NCBI RefSeq assembly: GCF_007859765.1
Contig: NZ_SIHJ01000001.1
Span: 2,357,311-2,421,310, forward strand
DNA length: 64,000 nt
Direction of reading: 5' to 3'
Source of the DNA: Posidoniimonas corsicana
Lineage (GTDB): Bacteria; Planctomycetota; Planctomycetia; Pirellulales; Lacipirellulaceae
The position numbers and the translations under genes are program-made. The notes beneath the pieces were generated by a model. The model was not told where the DNA came from. It was given only the letters and a program-made list of their open reading frames with translations, and did not search any database. This document shows, in pieces, positions 8,901 through 17,110 of this stretch. Position 1 is the first letter of the stretch. Every line of letters starts with the position of its first letter.

Positions 8901-9692
8901 ACCGGCGCCATCGTGCTGCGGCAGCCGTTCGGCGGCATGGGCAAGAGCAACGTCGGCCCCGGCATGAAGGCCGGCGGCCCCAACTACGTCGCGCAGTTCA
9001 TGCACCTCGAGCGCAGCGGCCCCCCAGCGTCGACGGCCACATCAGCGGACCCCGACCTGGCGTCGGAGCTATCGACCTTTGTCGGTGAAGTCGCCGCCGC
9101 GATCGGGCTCCAGTCCGACGAGACCGCCGCCATCCAGGGCACGGTCGCGGACTACGCCGCCGCTGCCGAGTCGGAGTTCCTCCGGTCCCACGACCACTTC
9201 CGGTTGGTGGGCGAGGACAACTTCCGCCGGTACCTGCCGATGGAGGTGCTGCGGGCGCGCGTGCACGGCGACGACTCCGTGCACGACGTGCTGGCGATGA
9301 TCGCCGCGGGCCGCGCGGTCGGCTGCCGCGTGATCGTTTCGGCGTCGCCGGCGGTGGCCGACAAGCGGCGGGAGCTCTTCGACGCGATCGACGCCGCCAC
9401 CGAGCTGTGGGCCGGCGGGCTGGAGATGCTCGAGGAGTCGGTCGAGCAACTCGCCGAGACGGTCGCCGCCGGCCGCAGCGGGCGGGTGCGGTTCACCTCG
9501 CCCGACCGCGTGCACGAGGCGGTCCGCGAGGCGAAGGCCGCCGCGATGCTGTACCTGGCCGACGAGCCGATCACCCGCCGCGGCCGCGTGGACCTGCTGT
9601 GGTGCCTGCACGAGCAGAGCGTGTGCAACATGTACCACCGCTACGGCAACCTGGGCGACCGGGCGGACGAACAACGCGCCGAGCCGCTCTAG
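5964..9692 (+). CDS. putA: Bifunctional proline dehydrogenase / L-glutamate gamma-semialdehyde dehydrogenase
   Basis: 1242 residues. An N-terminal PRODH barrel spans about residues 1-480 (FVYLDMEEYRDLHLTAEAF, RIVKGANMEMERVEAS, YLIRRLDENTGPDN). An aldehyde dehydrogenase domain spans about 520-1015, with VVVVSPWNFPLAIPCGG, the glutamate region AETGGKNATIV and catalytic Cys823 in GHSGQKCSATS. A C-terminal ALDH-like domain (about 1030-1242) is the type seen in long PutA proteins. Together these oxidise proline to glutamate via FAD- and NAD-dependent steps. The PRODH-ALDH linker carries a low-complexity stretch (about residues 492-515) whose DNA looks inserted. GAGG lies ten bases before the ATG. 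It is divergent from the RDD operon; the N-terminal DNA-binding domain of E. coli PutA is absent. Confidence 0.95.
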   Translation: MPPILPAPTVAQVEEELAKLLTGFEADSESPVPLPVQETLWVARRLQQRATELQTPPERRQQAELNRMMQNPGDKATMVQLTDQAFRSGVWGRAADQFIHVLDAQGIPRFFSPIERTMLRGFQSFGAYLPGVAMPMVKDKMQHETANVVLPAEAELLTKHLTRRREEGVRMNVNQLGEALLGEREAQHRLDGYLASLQKPEVEVISVKISTIYSQISPLARRHTTDVLADRLELLFRAASRGKFTRADGQVVPKFVYLDMEEYRDLHLTAEAFMQTLDRPGLEGVHAGIVLQAYIPDSYGVQQRINAWARERVAAGGAPITMRIVKGANMEMERVEASIRGWPQAPYKTKLETDANYKRMLHEGLSDENRAAVRLGIASHNLFTLAYGLVASAHAGALADVQFEMLEGMASHQRRALFELSQNVLLYAPTCYQRDFIHAIGYLIRRLDENTGPDNFLRHAFNISVGNEAWQELESQFVKSFEAIDDVRSEPRRTQDRRCEKGMTKGERGSEQASPDLRFPDFSNEPDTDWALPHHSEWADSIIKEWAAKRDDQAAEVPLVIAGEQLAPDAAISESTDPSRPGAVVARFRQASLEEADRALRCAVEDPSDWSRRSPDERREALHRVAEEIAADRGDLLGVMLAEGGKLLTESDPEVSEAIDFCRFYADSASAFHALPGVAAREKGVVVVVSPWNFPLAIPCGGIAAALAAGNRVILKPASDTVLIAYRLCECFWQAGVPREALQFMPCPGASVGQHLAAHPSVDAVILTGGTETAQRMLAAKPSMNLYAETGGKNATIVTALADRDLAIKNVLHSAFGHSGQKCSATSLLILEDEVYHDAGFRDALVDAVTSLRVGSAWELPTKMGPLIRPPSGELERGLKELEEGESWCVMPKLRVGDNPSLVSPGVKWGVPAGGFTHNTEFFGPLLGVMHAKNLRHAIELVNATGFGLTSGIESLDDREQELWRHTIRAGNLYLNRSTTGAIVLRQPFGGMGKSNVGPGMKAGGPNYVAQFMHLERSGPPASTATSADPDLASELSTFVGEVAAAIGLQSDETAAIQGTVADYAAAAESEFLRSHDHFRLVGEDNFRRYLPMEVLRARVHGDDSVHDVLAMIAAGRAVGCRVIVSASPAVADKRRELFDAIDAATELWAGGLEMLEESVEQLAETVAAGRSGRVRFTSPDRVHEAVREAKAAAMLYLADEPITRRGRVDLLWCLHEQSVCNMYHRYGNLGDRADEQRAEPL

Positions 9693-9753
9693 CGGCGCGG
9701 CCGCGACGCGACATAGCATCCACGCTTCGCCGTGGTGACGGCGGCTGTCACGC

Positions 9754-10986
9754 TCAGAACACGGGCGACAGCTCGGTGAGCCGCGCGGCGGTCTCGGCCA
9801 TCAGGTCGTCCTCGGCGGCTTCGTCGGCCGCCTCGTAGGTGACGCTGAAGCGGAGGAACGAGCCGGCGTCGTCCCACGGCACGGTGCAGATGGACTGCTC
9901 GGTGATCAGGAACTGGCTGACCTCTTCGGCGTTGGCGAACTCCGGCCCCCCCTCGAACGCCTTGGGCGCCGGCGTGTAGAGGAAGTAGGTGCCGCCGGGC
10001 ATCTCGCACTCGAAGCCGCACTCGGTGAGCGTGGCGACCAGCTTCTCCATCCGGCGGCGGTACTTGGCGCGGATCTCCTTGGGGATGGCCGGGTCGTCCA
10101 GCCCGGCGGCCGCCGCCTTCTGGATGGCGATGAACTGCCCGCTGTCGCCGTTGTCCTTGTAGTCGGCGAACGCGCTGACGATCCGCTCGTTGCCGCAGAC
10201 CCAGCCGATCCGCCAGCCGATCATGTCGAAGCCCTTGGACATCGAGTGCACCTCGACGCCCACGTCCTTCGCGCCCGGCACGGACAGGAAGCTGGTCGGC
10301 TCCTGGTCGAACGACAGCATCGCGTGCGCGGCGTCCTGCACCACGACGATCTCGTTCTGCTTGGCGAACTCGATCGCCTTCTCGTAGAACTCGGTGGTGG
10401 CGGTCTTGCCGGTGGGGCTGTTGGGGAAGTTCAGCACGATCAGCTTGGCGCGCTCCAGCACGTTGCCGGGGATGCCGTCCAGGTCGGGCAGGAAGCCGTT
10501 CTCCTTGAGCAGCGGCAGGTTGTGCACCGTGCCGCCGTAGAACCGCGTGAAGTTGCCCGCCACCGGGTAGCCCGGCACGGTCATCAGCGTGACGTCGCCC
10601 GGGTTGATGAACACGCCGGGCAGCTTGGCGTAGACCGGCTTGCTGCCGATGTCGTGGTTGATCTCGGTGGCCGGGTTCAGCTTGACGCCGAACTCGCGCT
10701 CCATGAACCGCGCGGCGGCCTCCTTGAACTCCAGCACGCCGTTGTCCGCGTAGCCGCGGTTCTCCGGCTTGTTGATCTCCTGGGCCATCGCCCTGCGCAC
10801 GACCTCGGGCGCCATGGAGTCGTTCTCGCCGATGCCGAAGTCCAGCAGCCTCCGCTCGGGGTGCTCGGCCAGCGCCTTCCGCTTGGCGCGCTTGATCTTC
10901 TCGAACTTGTAGATGGCGCCATCCTTGCCGTAGTTGGCGCCGCCGATGCGGTCGGCGAAGAGCTTCTGGAAGTAGGGGTCGGACAT
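9754..10986 (-). CDS. dapL: LL-diaminopimelate aminotransferase
   Basis: 410 residues, full length. It is a fold-type I PLP aminotransferase that converts tetrahydrodipicolinate directly to LL-diaminopimelate for lysine and cell-wall synthesis. Characteristic stretches are DFGIGENDSMAPE, ENRGYADNGVLEFKEAAARFM, INHDIGSKPVYAKLPG and LNFPNSPTGKTAT. The PLP lysine is K251 in SMSKGFDMIGWRIGW. The DapL route is known in planctomycetes, chlamydiae and plants, so the call fits the lineage. The gene converges on putA with a 61-base gap and stands alone. Confidence 0.96.
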   Translation of the reverse strand: MSDPYFQKLFADRIGGANYGKDGAIYKFEKIKRAKRKALAEHPERRLLDFGIGENDSMAPEVVRRAMAQEINKPENRGYADNGVLEFKEAAARFMEREFGVKLNPATEINHDIGSKPVYAKLPGVFINPGDVTLMTVPGYPVAGNFTRFYGGTVHNLPLLKENGFLPDLDGIPGNVLERAKLIVLNFPNSPTGKTATTEFYEKAIEFAKQNEIVVVQDAAHAMLSFDQEPTSFLSVPGAKDVGVEVHSMSKGFDMIGWRIGWVCGNERIVSAFADYKDNGDSGQFIAIQKAAAAGLDDPAIPKEIRAKYRRRMEKLVATLTECGFECEMPGGTYFLYTPAPKAFEGGPEFANAEEVSQFLITEQSICTVPWDDAGSFLRFSVTYEAADEAAEDDLMAETAARLTELSPVF

Positions 10987-11108
10987 TTCTGTATACAGTC
11001 AGCGAGAAACGAGTGGGGAGAACCGAAACAGCTTATCGGACGAACCGGTTAGCGTCGACCGGCGGCGGATCCCCCGTGTTTCCGCGGTTTGCGGTGGGCC
11101 ACCCCACG

Positions 11109-11137
11109 TGGCCGCGCCGCCGCCGCCGTACTAGAAT
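11109..11137 (+). promoter_or_regulatory. Possible promoter upstream of sufU
   Basis: A good -10-like hexamer TAGAAT (11132-11137) lies 44 bases before the sufU ATG. The only candidate -35 at a 17-base spacing is TGGCCG (11109-11114), which is weak. Found by eye. Confidence 0.3.
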
Positions 11138-11181
11138 GGAGAGTTCCCCGCAAACCGCCCGCCAACCGCCGTTTCCCTAGA

Positions 11182-11577
11182 ATGCCCAGCGAAGAAGAGC
11201 TCTACGAGGAGCACATCCTGGATCACTACGAGGACCCGTTCCACCGGGGCGAACTTCCCTCGCGCACGCACAGTCATGAGGACAAGAACCCGCTGTGCGG
11301 CGACGTCGTGCGGATCGACCTGAAGCTCGACGAGGAGGGCAAGATCGAGGACTGCTACTTCTCAGGCGACGGCTGCGTCATCAGCCAGGCGTCCGCGTCG
11401 ATGCTGCTCGAGCAGATCCAGGGCAAGACCACCGACGAGCTCAAGCAGTTCACCGCCGAGGACATGCTCAAGCTCTACGGCCCGCGGCTCACCCCCAACC
11501 GGCAGAAGTGCTGCCTGCTCTCCTGGCGGGTGATCCAGCAGGCGGTGCACTCGCCGGTGGGCGCCGGCGAGGGCTGA
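11182..11577 (+). CDS. sufU: SufU-type Fe-S cluster assembly / sulfur-transfer protein
   Basis: 131 residues from the ATG at 11182 (MPSEEELYEEHILDHYEDP). An earlier in-frame start at 11089 would add 31 residues not seen in the family. The NifU N-terminal-like fold has cysteines at 39 (NPLCGD), 65 (GDGCVIS) and 110-111 (RQKCCLLSW), matching the metal-binding Cys positions of SufU. SufU accepts persulfide sulfur from SufS. The adjacent sufS gene, 25 bases downstream on the same strand, supports this job. No sufBCD genes are in the window. Confidence 0.92.
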   Translation: MPSEEELYEEHILDHYEDPFHRGELPSRTHSHEDKNPLCGDVVRIDLKLDEEGKIEDCYFSGDGCVISQASASMLLEQIQGKTTDELKQFTAEDMLKLYGPRLTPNRQKCCLLSWRVIQQAVHSPVGAGEG

Positions 11578-11602
11578 CCCGAGGAAGGGCGAACACCACA
11601 CC

Positions 11603-12883
11603 ATGAGCGAAACTACGCTAGCCTCGCCGCACCTGCTGCCGGAGTCGGTGCGCGAGGACTTCCCCATCCTCGACCAGCGCGTGCACGACGGCCGTCCCCT
11701 GGTGTTCCTGGACAGCGCGGCCAGCTCGCACCGGCCGCGTCAGGTGATCGACGCGATCGTGCAGTGCTACTCGCACGACTACGCCAACGTTCACCGCGGC
11801 ATCCACACGCTTAGCGAGCGCGCGACCGACGCCTACGAGCTGGCCCGCGAGAAGGTCCGCGGCTTCCTGGGCGCCGAGCACGCCGAGGAGGTCGTCTTCA
11901 CCGGCGGCACGACCGCGGCCATCAACGCGGTGGCCCGCGCGTGGGGCGACGCCAACGTCGGCCCCGACGACGAGATCCTGCTGACGCCGATGGAGCACCA
12001 CTCGAACCTGGTGCCCTGGTTCCAGCTGGCCGAGCGGACCGGCGCGTCGATCAAGCACATCCCGCTCACCGAGGACGGCCGGCTCGACCTCGACCGCCTG
12101 GACGAGGTGCTGACCGACCGCACCAAGCTTTGCGCGTTCGCCTCGGTCAGCAACACGCTCGGCACGATCAACCCGGTGAAGGAACTGACCCGCCGTGCGC
12201 ACGAGTCGGGCGCCGTGGTGCTGGTGGACGCCGCGCAGAGCGCCCCGCACATGGTGACCGACGTGCGGCAGCTGGGCGTCGACTTCCTGGCGCTCAGCGG
12301 CCACAAGATGTGCGGCCCCTCGGGCGTGGGCGTACTGTACGGGCGGCGGGAGCTGCTCGCCCAGACGCCCCCCTTTATGGGCGGCGGCAGCATGATTAAC
12401 CGCGTCTACCTGGACCGCTTCACCCCGGCCGACATCCCCACCCGGTTCGAGGCCGGCACGCCGCCCATCGCCGGCGCCATCGCGCTGGGCGCCGCGGTCG
12501 ACTACCTGCAGTCGGTCGGTCTGGACGCGATCCACCGGCACGAGGAGGCCCTCATCGACCACGCCTGGGAGCGTCTGCAGGAGGTCCCCGGCATCCGCCT
12601 GCTGGGCCCCGGCCCCACGCAGCGCGCGGGCCTGGTGAGCTTCGTGCTGGAGCGGCCCCACCCGCACGACATCGCGCAGCTCTTGGACTTCGACGGCGTC
12701 GCGGTCCGCGCCGGGCACCACTGCACGCAGCCTCTGCACGACCTGCTCGGCATCACCGCCAGCACCCGGGCCAGCTTCTACCTGTACAACCGCCCGGAAG
12801 AGATCGACGTGCTGGTCGAGTCGCTCAAGAAGATCGGCGACCGCTTCAAGCCGTCGGGGCGCAAGCGGCGGCGGAAGCAGTAG
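11603..12883 (+). CDS. sufS: Cysteine desulfurase, SufS type
   Basis: 426 residues. PLP-dependent class V enzyme that releases sulfur from cysteine as an enzyme-bound persulfide for Fe-S cluster assembly. It shows VFLDSAASSHRP near the N-terminus, VFTGGTTAAINAVA, LVDAAQSAPHM, the PLP lysine K235 in LSGHKMCGPSGVGVLYG and the persulfide cysteine C374 in RAGHHCTQPLHDLLG. The C-terminus is basic (GRKRRRKQ). It is co-oriented with sufU in a two-gene operon, so the pair probably works as a SufS-SufU unit. Confidence 0.95.
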   Translation: MSETTLASPHLLPESVREDFPILDQRVHDGRPLVFLDSAASSHRPRQVIDAIVQCYSHDYANVHRGIHTLSERATDAYELAREKVRGFLGAEHAEEVVFTGGTTAAINAVARAWGDANVGPDDEILLTPMEHHSNLVPWFQLAERTGASIKHIPLTEDGRLDLDRLDEVLTDRTKLCAFASVSNTLGTINPVKELTRRAHESGAVVLVDAAQSAPHMVTDVRQLGVDFLALSGHKMCGPSGVGVLYGRRELLAQTPPFMGGGSMINRVYLDRFTPADIPTRFEAGTPPIAGAIALGAAVDYLQSVGLDAIHRHEEALIDHAWERLQEVPGIRLLGPGPTQRAGLVSFVLERPHPHDIAQLLDFDGVAVRAGHHCTQPLHDLLGITASTRASFYLYNRPEEIDVLVESLKKIGDRFKPSGRKRRRKQ

Positions 12884-12910
12884 CGGCCTAGGGTAGAGCG
12901 TCGAGCGTTG

Positions 12911-12940
12911 TTGAACCGCCGCGCTCCGCCTGGCTATGAT
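12911..12940 (+). promoter_or_regulatory. Likely sigma70-type promoter for the downstream membrane protein gene
   Basis: TTGAAC (12911-12916) and TATGAT (12935-12940) are separated by 18 bases, 75 bases upstream of the ATG at 13015 and just after sufS ends. Both hexamers are close to consensus. Confidence 0.5.
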
Positions 12941-13014
12941 ACGCCTGGGTGTTGGCGCAGACTTCCGAAGCACGGGCTTCGCGATCGCCACGCCCGTCAC
13001 CGATCGGTCAATCC

Positions 13015-13782
13015 ATGATCCGACTCCTGAGCCAGTCGCTGGCGATCTTCGCGTCCAATCTGCCTGCGCTGCTGGGGATCGCGCTGCTGATCTACCTGCC
13101 CGTGAATGTGGGGCTCAACCTGCTCGTGGACGAGAGTTCCGCAGATGAGTTCGACGTCGCGGCTTTCCAGGCGTACGGCCTCTCCGAGGTGCTGTTCGGC
13201 TCCCTGGCGGCGGGCTTCGCAACCGTTGTCGCCGCCCGCTCGCGGATGGCGGAGCCGGTGCGGTTCCTGCCGGCGCTGGGGCAGGCGATGCGGCATTGGC
13301 CTGCAATGGTTGGCGCAACCATCCTGTTCAACATCGGGGTCACCCTCGGGCTGGTGGCGCTGGTGATCCCCGGCGTGTACCTCGCCTTGAGGTGGGCTTT
13401 GATCTACCCCTCGATCGTGCTGGACGACGCGGGCGTGAACCACTCGTTCAGCAGGAGCACCTGGCTGTCTCAGGGGTACCGCTGGCAGATCCTTGGGTTT
13501 GCGGTGCTTGGGCTCCTCGCGGTTTCCGCGCTGACGATGCTGCTCTACCTGTCGTTCGAGTGGCTGCCTGCGGACCTGTACTTCCCGGCGGTGATCGCCA
13601 TCGACACGCTGGTGAGTTGGTTGTCGCTGATCTGGCCGATCCTGCTGACGCTGTACTTCCTCGAAGCCCGCGCAGCCGTCGAGGACCAGGACCTCCCCGA
13701 GGAGCCTTACCGAGAGCCGAACGAAGGCGACCGCGAGGTGGTCGCCGACGCAGACAACCCGTTCCGCTCTCCGCAGTACTGA
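13015..13782 (+). CDS. Multi-pass membrane protein (YciC-like)
   Basis: 255 residues from the ATG at 13015 (MIRLLSQSLAIFASNLPALLGIALLI). About six membrane segments are visible, with the stretch GLVALVIPGVYLALRWALIYPSIVLDD followed by a helix beginning FSRSTWLSQGYRWQ. These resemble YciC/DUF975-like membrane proteins with glycerophosphoryl-diesterase-type membrane domains. The C-terminal tail is hydrophilic and acidic (VEDQDLPEEPYREPNEGDRE). The nearest same-strand gene upstream, sufS, has its own promoter region between. Function unknown. Confidence 0.8.
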   Translation: MIRLLSQSLAIFASNLPALLGIALLIYLPVNVGLNLLVDESSADEFDVAAFQAYGLSEVLFGSLAAGFATVVAARSRMAEPVRFLPALGQAMRHWPAMVGATILFNIGVTLGLVALVIPGVYLALRWALIYPSIVLDDAGVNHSFSRSTWLSQGYRWQILGFAVLGLLAVSALTMLLYLSFEWLPADLYFPAVIAIDTLVSWLSLIWPILLTLYFLEARAAVEDQDLPEEPYREPNEGDREVVADADNPFRSPQY

Positions 13783-13789
13783 TTGCCCG

Positions 13790-14752
13790 TCAACGCGTTG
13801 CGCGTTTGTCGCGGCCGCGTAACCAGATGGCAACGGGCGCCAGCAGCAGCGCCGAGGGTTCCGGAACCTGGTCAATTCCTATTCCGGCCGCGCGGCCGAA
13901 GTTGTCCCGCCACACCTCGTAGTCCTGCTGGTTAACCACGCCGTCGCGGTTGCCGTCGGCCGCGGCGAAGCCGCCGCCCAGGTGGTCCCGCCAGACGGCG
14001 TAGTCGGCGGCGTCGACCGCCGAGTCGCCGTTGTAGTCGCCGGGGATCGACAGCGAGGTGAGGGTCTCGAACTCGACGCGGCGGAAGTTCATCACGCCCG
14101 AGCCGCTGGCGGCGCTCGCGCCAAACTGGTACACGTTCCCGCCGGGGCCATGGACCGAGGGGACGCCGTCCCAGTCGGTTATGTGGCGGCCGTCGAAGTA
14201 GAGCGACGCCAGCCCGCTGGCGGGCGACCAGCGGAGTTCGTAGTCGTGGTACGCCTGCGCGTCGGCCACGCCGGTGAGCGGCTCGCTGAGGATCCGCACC
14301 GGGTTGTTGTGGTCCCACAGCGAGGCGACCAGCGCGCCGCCTTCCAGGTCCAGCTGCAGCAGGTACGCGGCGTTGTCGAAGTAGACGCCGATGCCCATGC
14401 TGGGCAAGCCGCCGCTGGGGCTCACCAGCCGCGCGGCGGCCGTCATCCGCCAGCCGAGCTGGCGGGCGTCGGCCAGGTAGCGTCCGCTCAGCGGCTGCAG
14501 GTAGTGCGGCGCCGCGCCCCCGACGGCGCTGTCGGCAATCTGCCAGGCGGCGCCGGTCCCGCCGACCGTGTCGAGCACCGCCAGGCCGGCGTCGGCGGCG
14601 TCCGCTGGGATCCAGCCGTACAGCTCGGGGTCGAAGGCCACGGTGGCGCCCGCCTGGTAGACGCCCACCTGCTCGGCGCGCGCGGGGGCGGTGATAGCGA
14701 CGCACGCAACGCCGGCCACAACGCCGTAGAATGCCCGAGTGATGCTGCCCAT
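13790..14752 (-). CDS. Secreted dockerin-like / PEP-CTERM protein
   Basis: 320 residues from the ATG at 14752 (MGSITRAFYGVVAGVACVAITAPARAEQV), chosen because a clean signal peptide follows; an in-frame ATG at 14863 would add 37 non-hydrophobic residues. The body (about 30-240) looks like an all-beta concanavalin-like fold (LGWRMTAAARLVSPSGG, HDYELRWSPASGLASLYFDG). Two dockerin-like Ca-binding repeats follow (DYNGDSAVDAADYAVWRD and NRDGVVNQQDYEVWRDNFG), then a PEP-type tail (VPEPSALLLAPVAIWLRGRDKR). Likely exported and surface-sorted; enzymatic activity unknown. It converges with the membrane protein gene seven bases away. Confidence 0.88.
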   Translation of the reverse strand: MGSITRAFYGVVAGVACVAITAPARAEQVGVYQAGATVAFDPELYGWIPADAADAGLAVLDTVGGTGAAWQIADSAVGGAAPHYLQPLSGRYLADARQLGWRMTAAARLVSPSGGLPSMGIGVYFDNAAYLLQLDLEGGALVASLWDHNNPVRILSEPLTGVADAQAYHDYELRWSPASGLASLYFDGRHITDWDGVPSVHGPGGNVYQFGASAASGSGVMNFRRVEFETLTSLSIPGDYNGDSAVDAADYAVWRDHLGGGFAAADGNRDGVVNQQDYEVWRDNFGRAAGIGIDQVPEPSALLLAPVAIWLRGRDKRATR

Positions 14753-14834
14753 GAAAGACTTGTCGGCGCCCGGCCGCGGTCTGGGTGAGTCGTCGAAACC
14801 GTCGAGGGTAGCGGATTGCCGGCGGGCGGCGCCA

Positions 14835-15842
14835 TCATTCGGCGCTGCGGGTTGGCGACGCATCCGCCGTGCTAGTCACCCGCGTGCTAGCAGGGAACCG
14901 CAGCGCAAACTGCTCTGAGTCGATCTCGAGATTCAGCCGGGCCTGCTCAACGCGCCCCGTGACGGTTTCCGTTGGGGTGTCCGCCGATCGATCGAACCGA
15001 TGGCGGGTCCAGTCTGAGGGCGCCCACCGCTCGTTGGTTAGGGCGTAGGCGATGTCCAGCGAGCTCCGGGTCTGGCCGCGGTGGAGCACCACCCAGCGGA
15101 CCGGCAGGCAGCCCCGTGCCGGGTCCACGCTTAGGCGCCCCACCGTGTCGCGGTCGCCGTGGCGACGGGGGAAATCGAAGGCGACGAGCCGGCTCTCGGG
15201 CAGCGGTTCCGCCGCCGGCGACGCCCGCATCCGCCGGACGTCCCACCCCTGCTGCCGCAGCACGGCCATCGGGGCGAGCCACAGCCGGACTGCCATCACA
15301 CCGGCCACGTTCGCCCACCCCGGCGGCTGTCCGCCGCGGTGCTCGCGACCGGTCGGGGGCTGGTCCGAGTAGGGCGTCCACAACGCCCGCGTCGATTGCT
15401 GGTCGAAGGCGACCTGCAGGCGCCGCACCCCTCGGCCGTGGTCCTCTACCCGCTGGCCGTCCCGCGCGTGGAACAACTGGTCGATCGAGAACCGGCCCGC
15501 GTGGTAGTAGTAGTCGATCGTGGAGGAGTCGGTCGTGTGGCTGGTCGCGAAGGGGTCGTCGGGGGTCGCTGGCCGCGCGTCGCCTTGGCGGGCGTGATCG
15601 GCGCGGATCGTGAAGTGGACCGACTCGAGCTCCGCCCGCCGCTGACTCCACTGCCGACGCGCGGCGGCTTCGATCGGTTCGCTGCCCTGGGCGGCCGGGC
15701 AGAAGGCGGTGGCCAATGCGGCAACGCAGGCCAGGCGAGCGGCGGTGTCGGGCACAGGGCGACTCGTTTGCGGGGACGGGCGGAGGCGCGAACGCGTAGA
15801 TTCATCCAAGAGCCGGGGGATTATTCCCGCGGCCTCAACCAT
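14835..15842 (-). CDS. Secreted protein of unknown function
   Basis: 335 residues from the ATG at 15842. A hydrophobic stretch (ARLACVAALATAFCPAAQG) begins near residue 36, so a GTG at 15755 (306 residues, VPDTAARLACVAALA) is an equally good start and gives a normal signal peptide. The rest is soluble, with Arg/Asp-rich segments (HFTIRADHARQG, YYYHAGRFSIDQLF). No domain recognised; the layout loosely recalls proteins that measure or carry lipoproteins, but I would not assign this. It starts 13 bases after the sugar-binding protein stop, so the two may be co-transcribed. Confidence 0.65.
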   Translation of the reverse strand: MVEAAGIIPRLLDESTRSRLRPSPQTSRPVPDTAARLACVAALATAFCPAAQGSEPIEAAARRQWSQRRAELESVHFTIRADHARQGDARPATPDDPFATSHTTDSSTIDYYYHAGRFSIDQLFHARDGQRVEDHGRGVRRLQVAFDQQSTRALWTPYSDQPPTGREHRGGQPPGWANVAGVMAVRLWLAPMAVLRQQGWDVRRMRASPAAEPLPESRLVAFDFPRRHGDRDTVGRLSVDPARGCLPVRWVVLHRGQTRSSLDIAYALTNERWAPSDWTRHRFDRSADTPTETVTGRVEQARLNLEIDSEQFALRFPASTRVTSTADASPTRSAE

Positions 15843-15854
15843 CCCCGAGCCGCG

Positions 15855-16907
15855 TTACTCTTTGTCGTCCGCCGGCTTGGCGGCCGCCTCGGCCTTCTTC
15901 TCGCGGTCGGCCTCGGCGGTGCGGAACTCGTCCAGGTTGTCGCGTCGGACAACCTTGGTGGCGATGGTCATCGTGCTAAAGTTGCCGGGCGGCGGGATGG
16001 CGCTCGCCTGGCGCTCGCAGTAGGAGGCGAGCACGCGGGTCGCCTCGTAGCCAAACTGGTAGGGGTCCTGCGCGATGGTGGCCGCGATGTGGCCCGACTC
16101 GATGCCGCCGAGGGTCTCGTCCGAGGTGTCGAACGTCACCAGCGGGATGTCGCCCAGCCGGCCCTCGTCCTCCAGGACCGACAGCAGCAGCCCGCCGTGG
16201 CGGGCGTTCATGCCGACCAGGCAGGCGAGGTCGCTGTGCTGGGCCAGCAGCTCGCGGAGCTGGTCGCCGGCCCGTTTGTCGTTCCCCTCGTCGACCAGGT
16301 AGGCCACGATCTCGTAGGTCCCGTTGGCGTTGGCGTCCTCGTCGTCGCCGCCGATGAGCTCTTCCTGGAAGCCGGCCTTGCGCTCCAGCATGTTGTCCTT
16401 GGACAGGTTGGCCAGCAGCACGGCCACCTTGCCGCCGTCGGGCACGGACTCCTTGACCAACGCCGCCGCCTTGGCGCCGGCCGACCGGTTGCTGGTGCCG
16501 ACGTAGCACAGCCGGTCGGAGAGCGGCGCGTCGGAGTCGACGGTCACCACGAACACGTCCTTCGCCAGGTTGTCGATCAGCCGCGTCTGGCTCTCGGCGT
16601 CGAGCGGGCTGAGCGCGACGCCCCGGACCGAGTCGGTGTCGATCTTGTTCAGCAGCACCGCTTGCGACTGCACGTCCTCGTCGGCCTCGGGCATGTAGAC
16701 CTTGACCTCGGCGTTGACGTCGCGGCCGGCGGCCTCGGCGCCGCGGGCGATAGATTGCCAGTAGGGCTCGCTGCCGCCGGTGACGATCACCAGGCTGGGG
16801 CGCTCGACCATCGGGGTCGGCTTCTGGAAGACGCTGATCCGGTAGACCGCGACGCCGATCGCCGCGGCGATCAGCAGTGTCATGAGGACGGTGCGTTGTG
16901 TGGACAT
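15855..16907 (-). CDS. Sugar-type ABC transporter substrate-binding protein (periplasmic binding protein family 1)
   Basis: 350 residues from the ATG at 16907. The N-terminal membrane segment (MSTQRTVLMTLLIAAAIGVAVY) lacks a clear cleavage site, so the protein may be membrane-tethered. The RbsB-like fold is visible: LVIVTGGSEPYWQSIARGAEAAGRD, VRGVALSPLDAESQTRLID, VFVVTVDSDAP, CYVGTSNRSAGAKAAALVKE and IPLVTFDTSDETLGGIESGHIAATIAQDPYQFGYEA. The C-terminus is charged and Ala-rich. No ABC permease or ATPase genes adjoin it here, so partner and ligand are unknown. It might be a sensory rather than a transport component. Confidence 0.88.
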   Translation of the reverse strand: MSTQRTVLMTLLIAAAIGVAVYRISVFQKPTPMVERPSLVIVTGGSEPYWQSIARGAEAAGRDVNAEVKVYMPEADEDVQSQAVLLNKIDTDSVRGVALSPLDAESQTRLIDNLAKDVFVVTVDSDAPLSDRLCYVGTSNRSAGAKAAALVKESVPDGGKVAVLLANLSKDNMLERKAGFQEELIGGDDEDANANGTYEIVAYLVDEGNDKRAGDQLRELLAQHSDLACLVGMNARHGGLLLSVLEDEGRLGDIPLVTFDTSDETLGGIESGHIAATIAQDPYQFGYEATRVLASYCERQASAIPPPGNFSTMTIATKVVRRDNLDEFRTAEADREKKAEAAAKPADDKE

Positions 16908-16992
16908 CGTACACAACCTTCTGCTAGAGGAGAGGACGTCCGCCCCCGGGCCGGGGCGCCGAGAGCGCGCCGCGCCGAGCGGGTCCGGTCGA

Positions 16993-17020
16993 ATCTTACC
17001 ACGACCGCCCGCTACACCAA
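16993..17020 (-). promoter_or_regulatory. Possible promoter for the sugar-binding protein gene
   Basis: Minus strand TTGGTG (17020-17015), a 16-base spacer and TAAGAT (16998-16993), ending 86 bases before the ATG at 16907. A run of T lies just upstream of the -35. Found by eye. Confidence 0.4.
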
Positions 17021-17039
17021 AAAAAGAATCAACGCGGCG

Positions 17040-17110
17040 AGAAAGTGTTGCGCCGGGCGGAGACTTTTCAATAGAAACCGGCCACCCAGCGCGGTCCAAT
17101 AGGAGGCGTG
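17040..17110 (+). repeat. Dispersed repeat, copy A, left block (GAAACCGGCCACC)
   Basis: GAAACCGGCCACC at 17074-17086 is identical to 50993-51005. The next 22 bases match at 15 positions, mostly transitions apart, and both copies contain AATAGG. Upstream bases are also related (GCGCCGGGCGGA here, GCTCCGGGGGGA there). The block lies in the 560-base gap between the sugar-binding protein and mutS. It has no open frame and is probably the edge of an intergenic repeat. Confidence 0.65.

Noticed and set aside
4866..9005. Very long minus-strand open frame (1379 codons)
   Set aside because: It is mostly antisense to putA with Arg/His/Gln/Val-rich nonsense composition; only its last 304 codons are the real RDD gene.
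15159..17102. 647-codon plus-strand open frame
   Set aside because: Antisense to the sugar-binding protein and its neighbour, both of which have clear coding signals on the minus strand.
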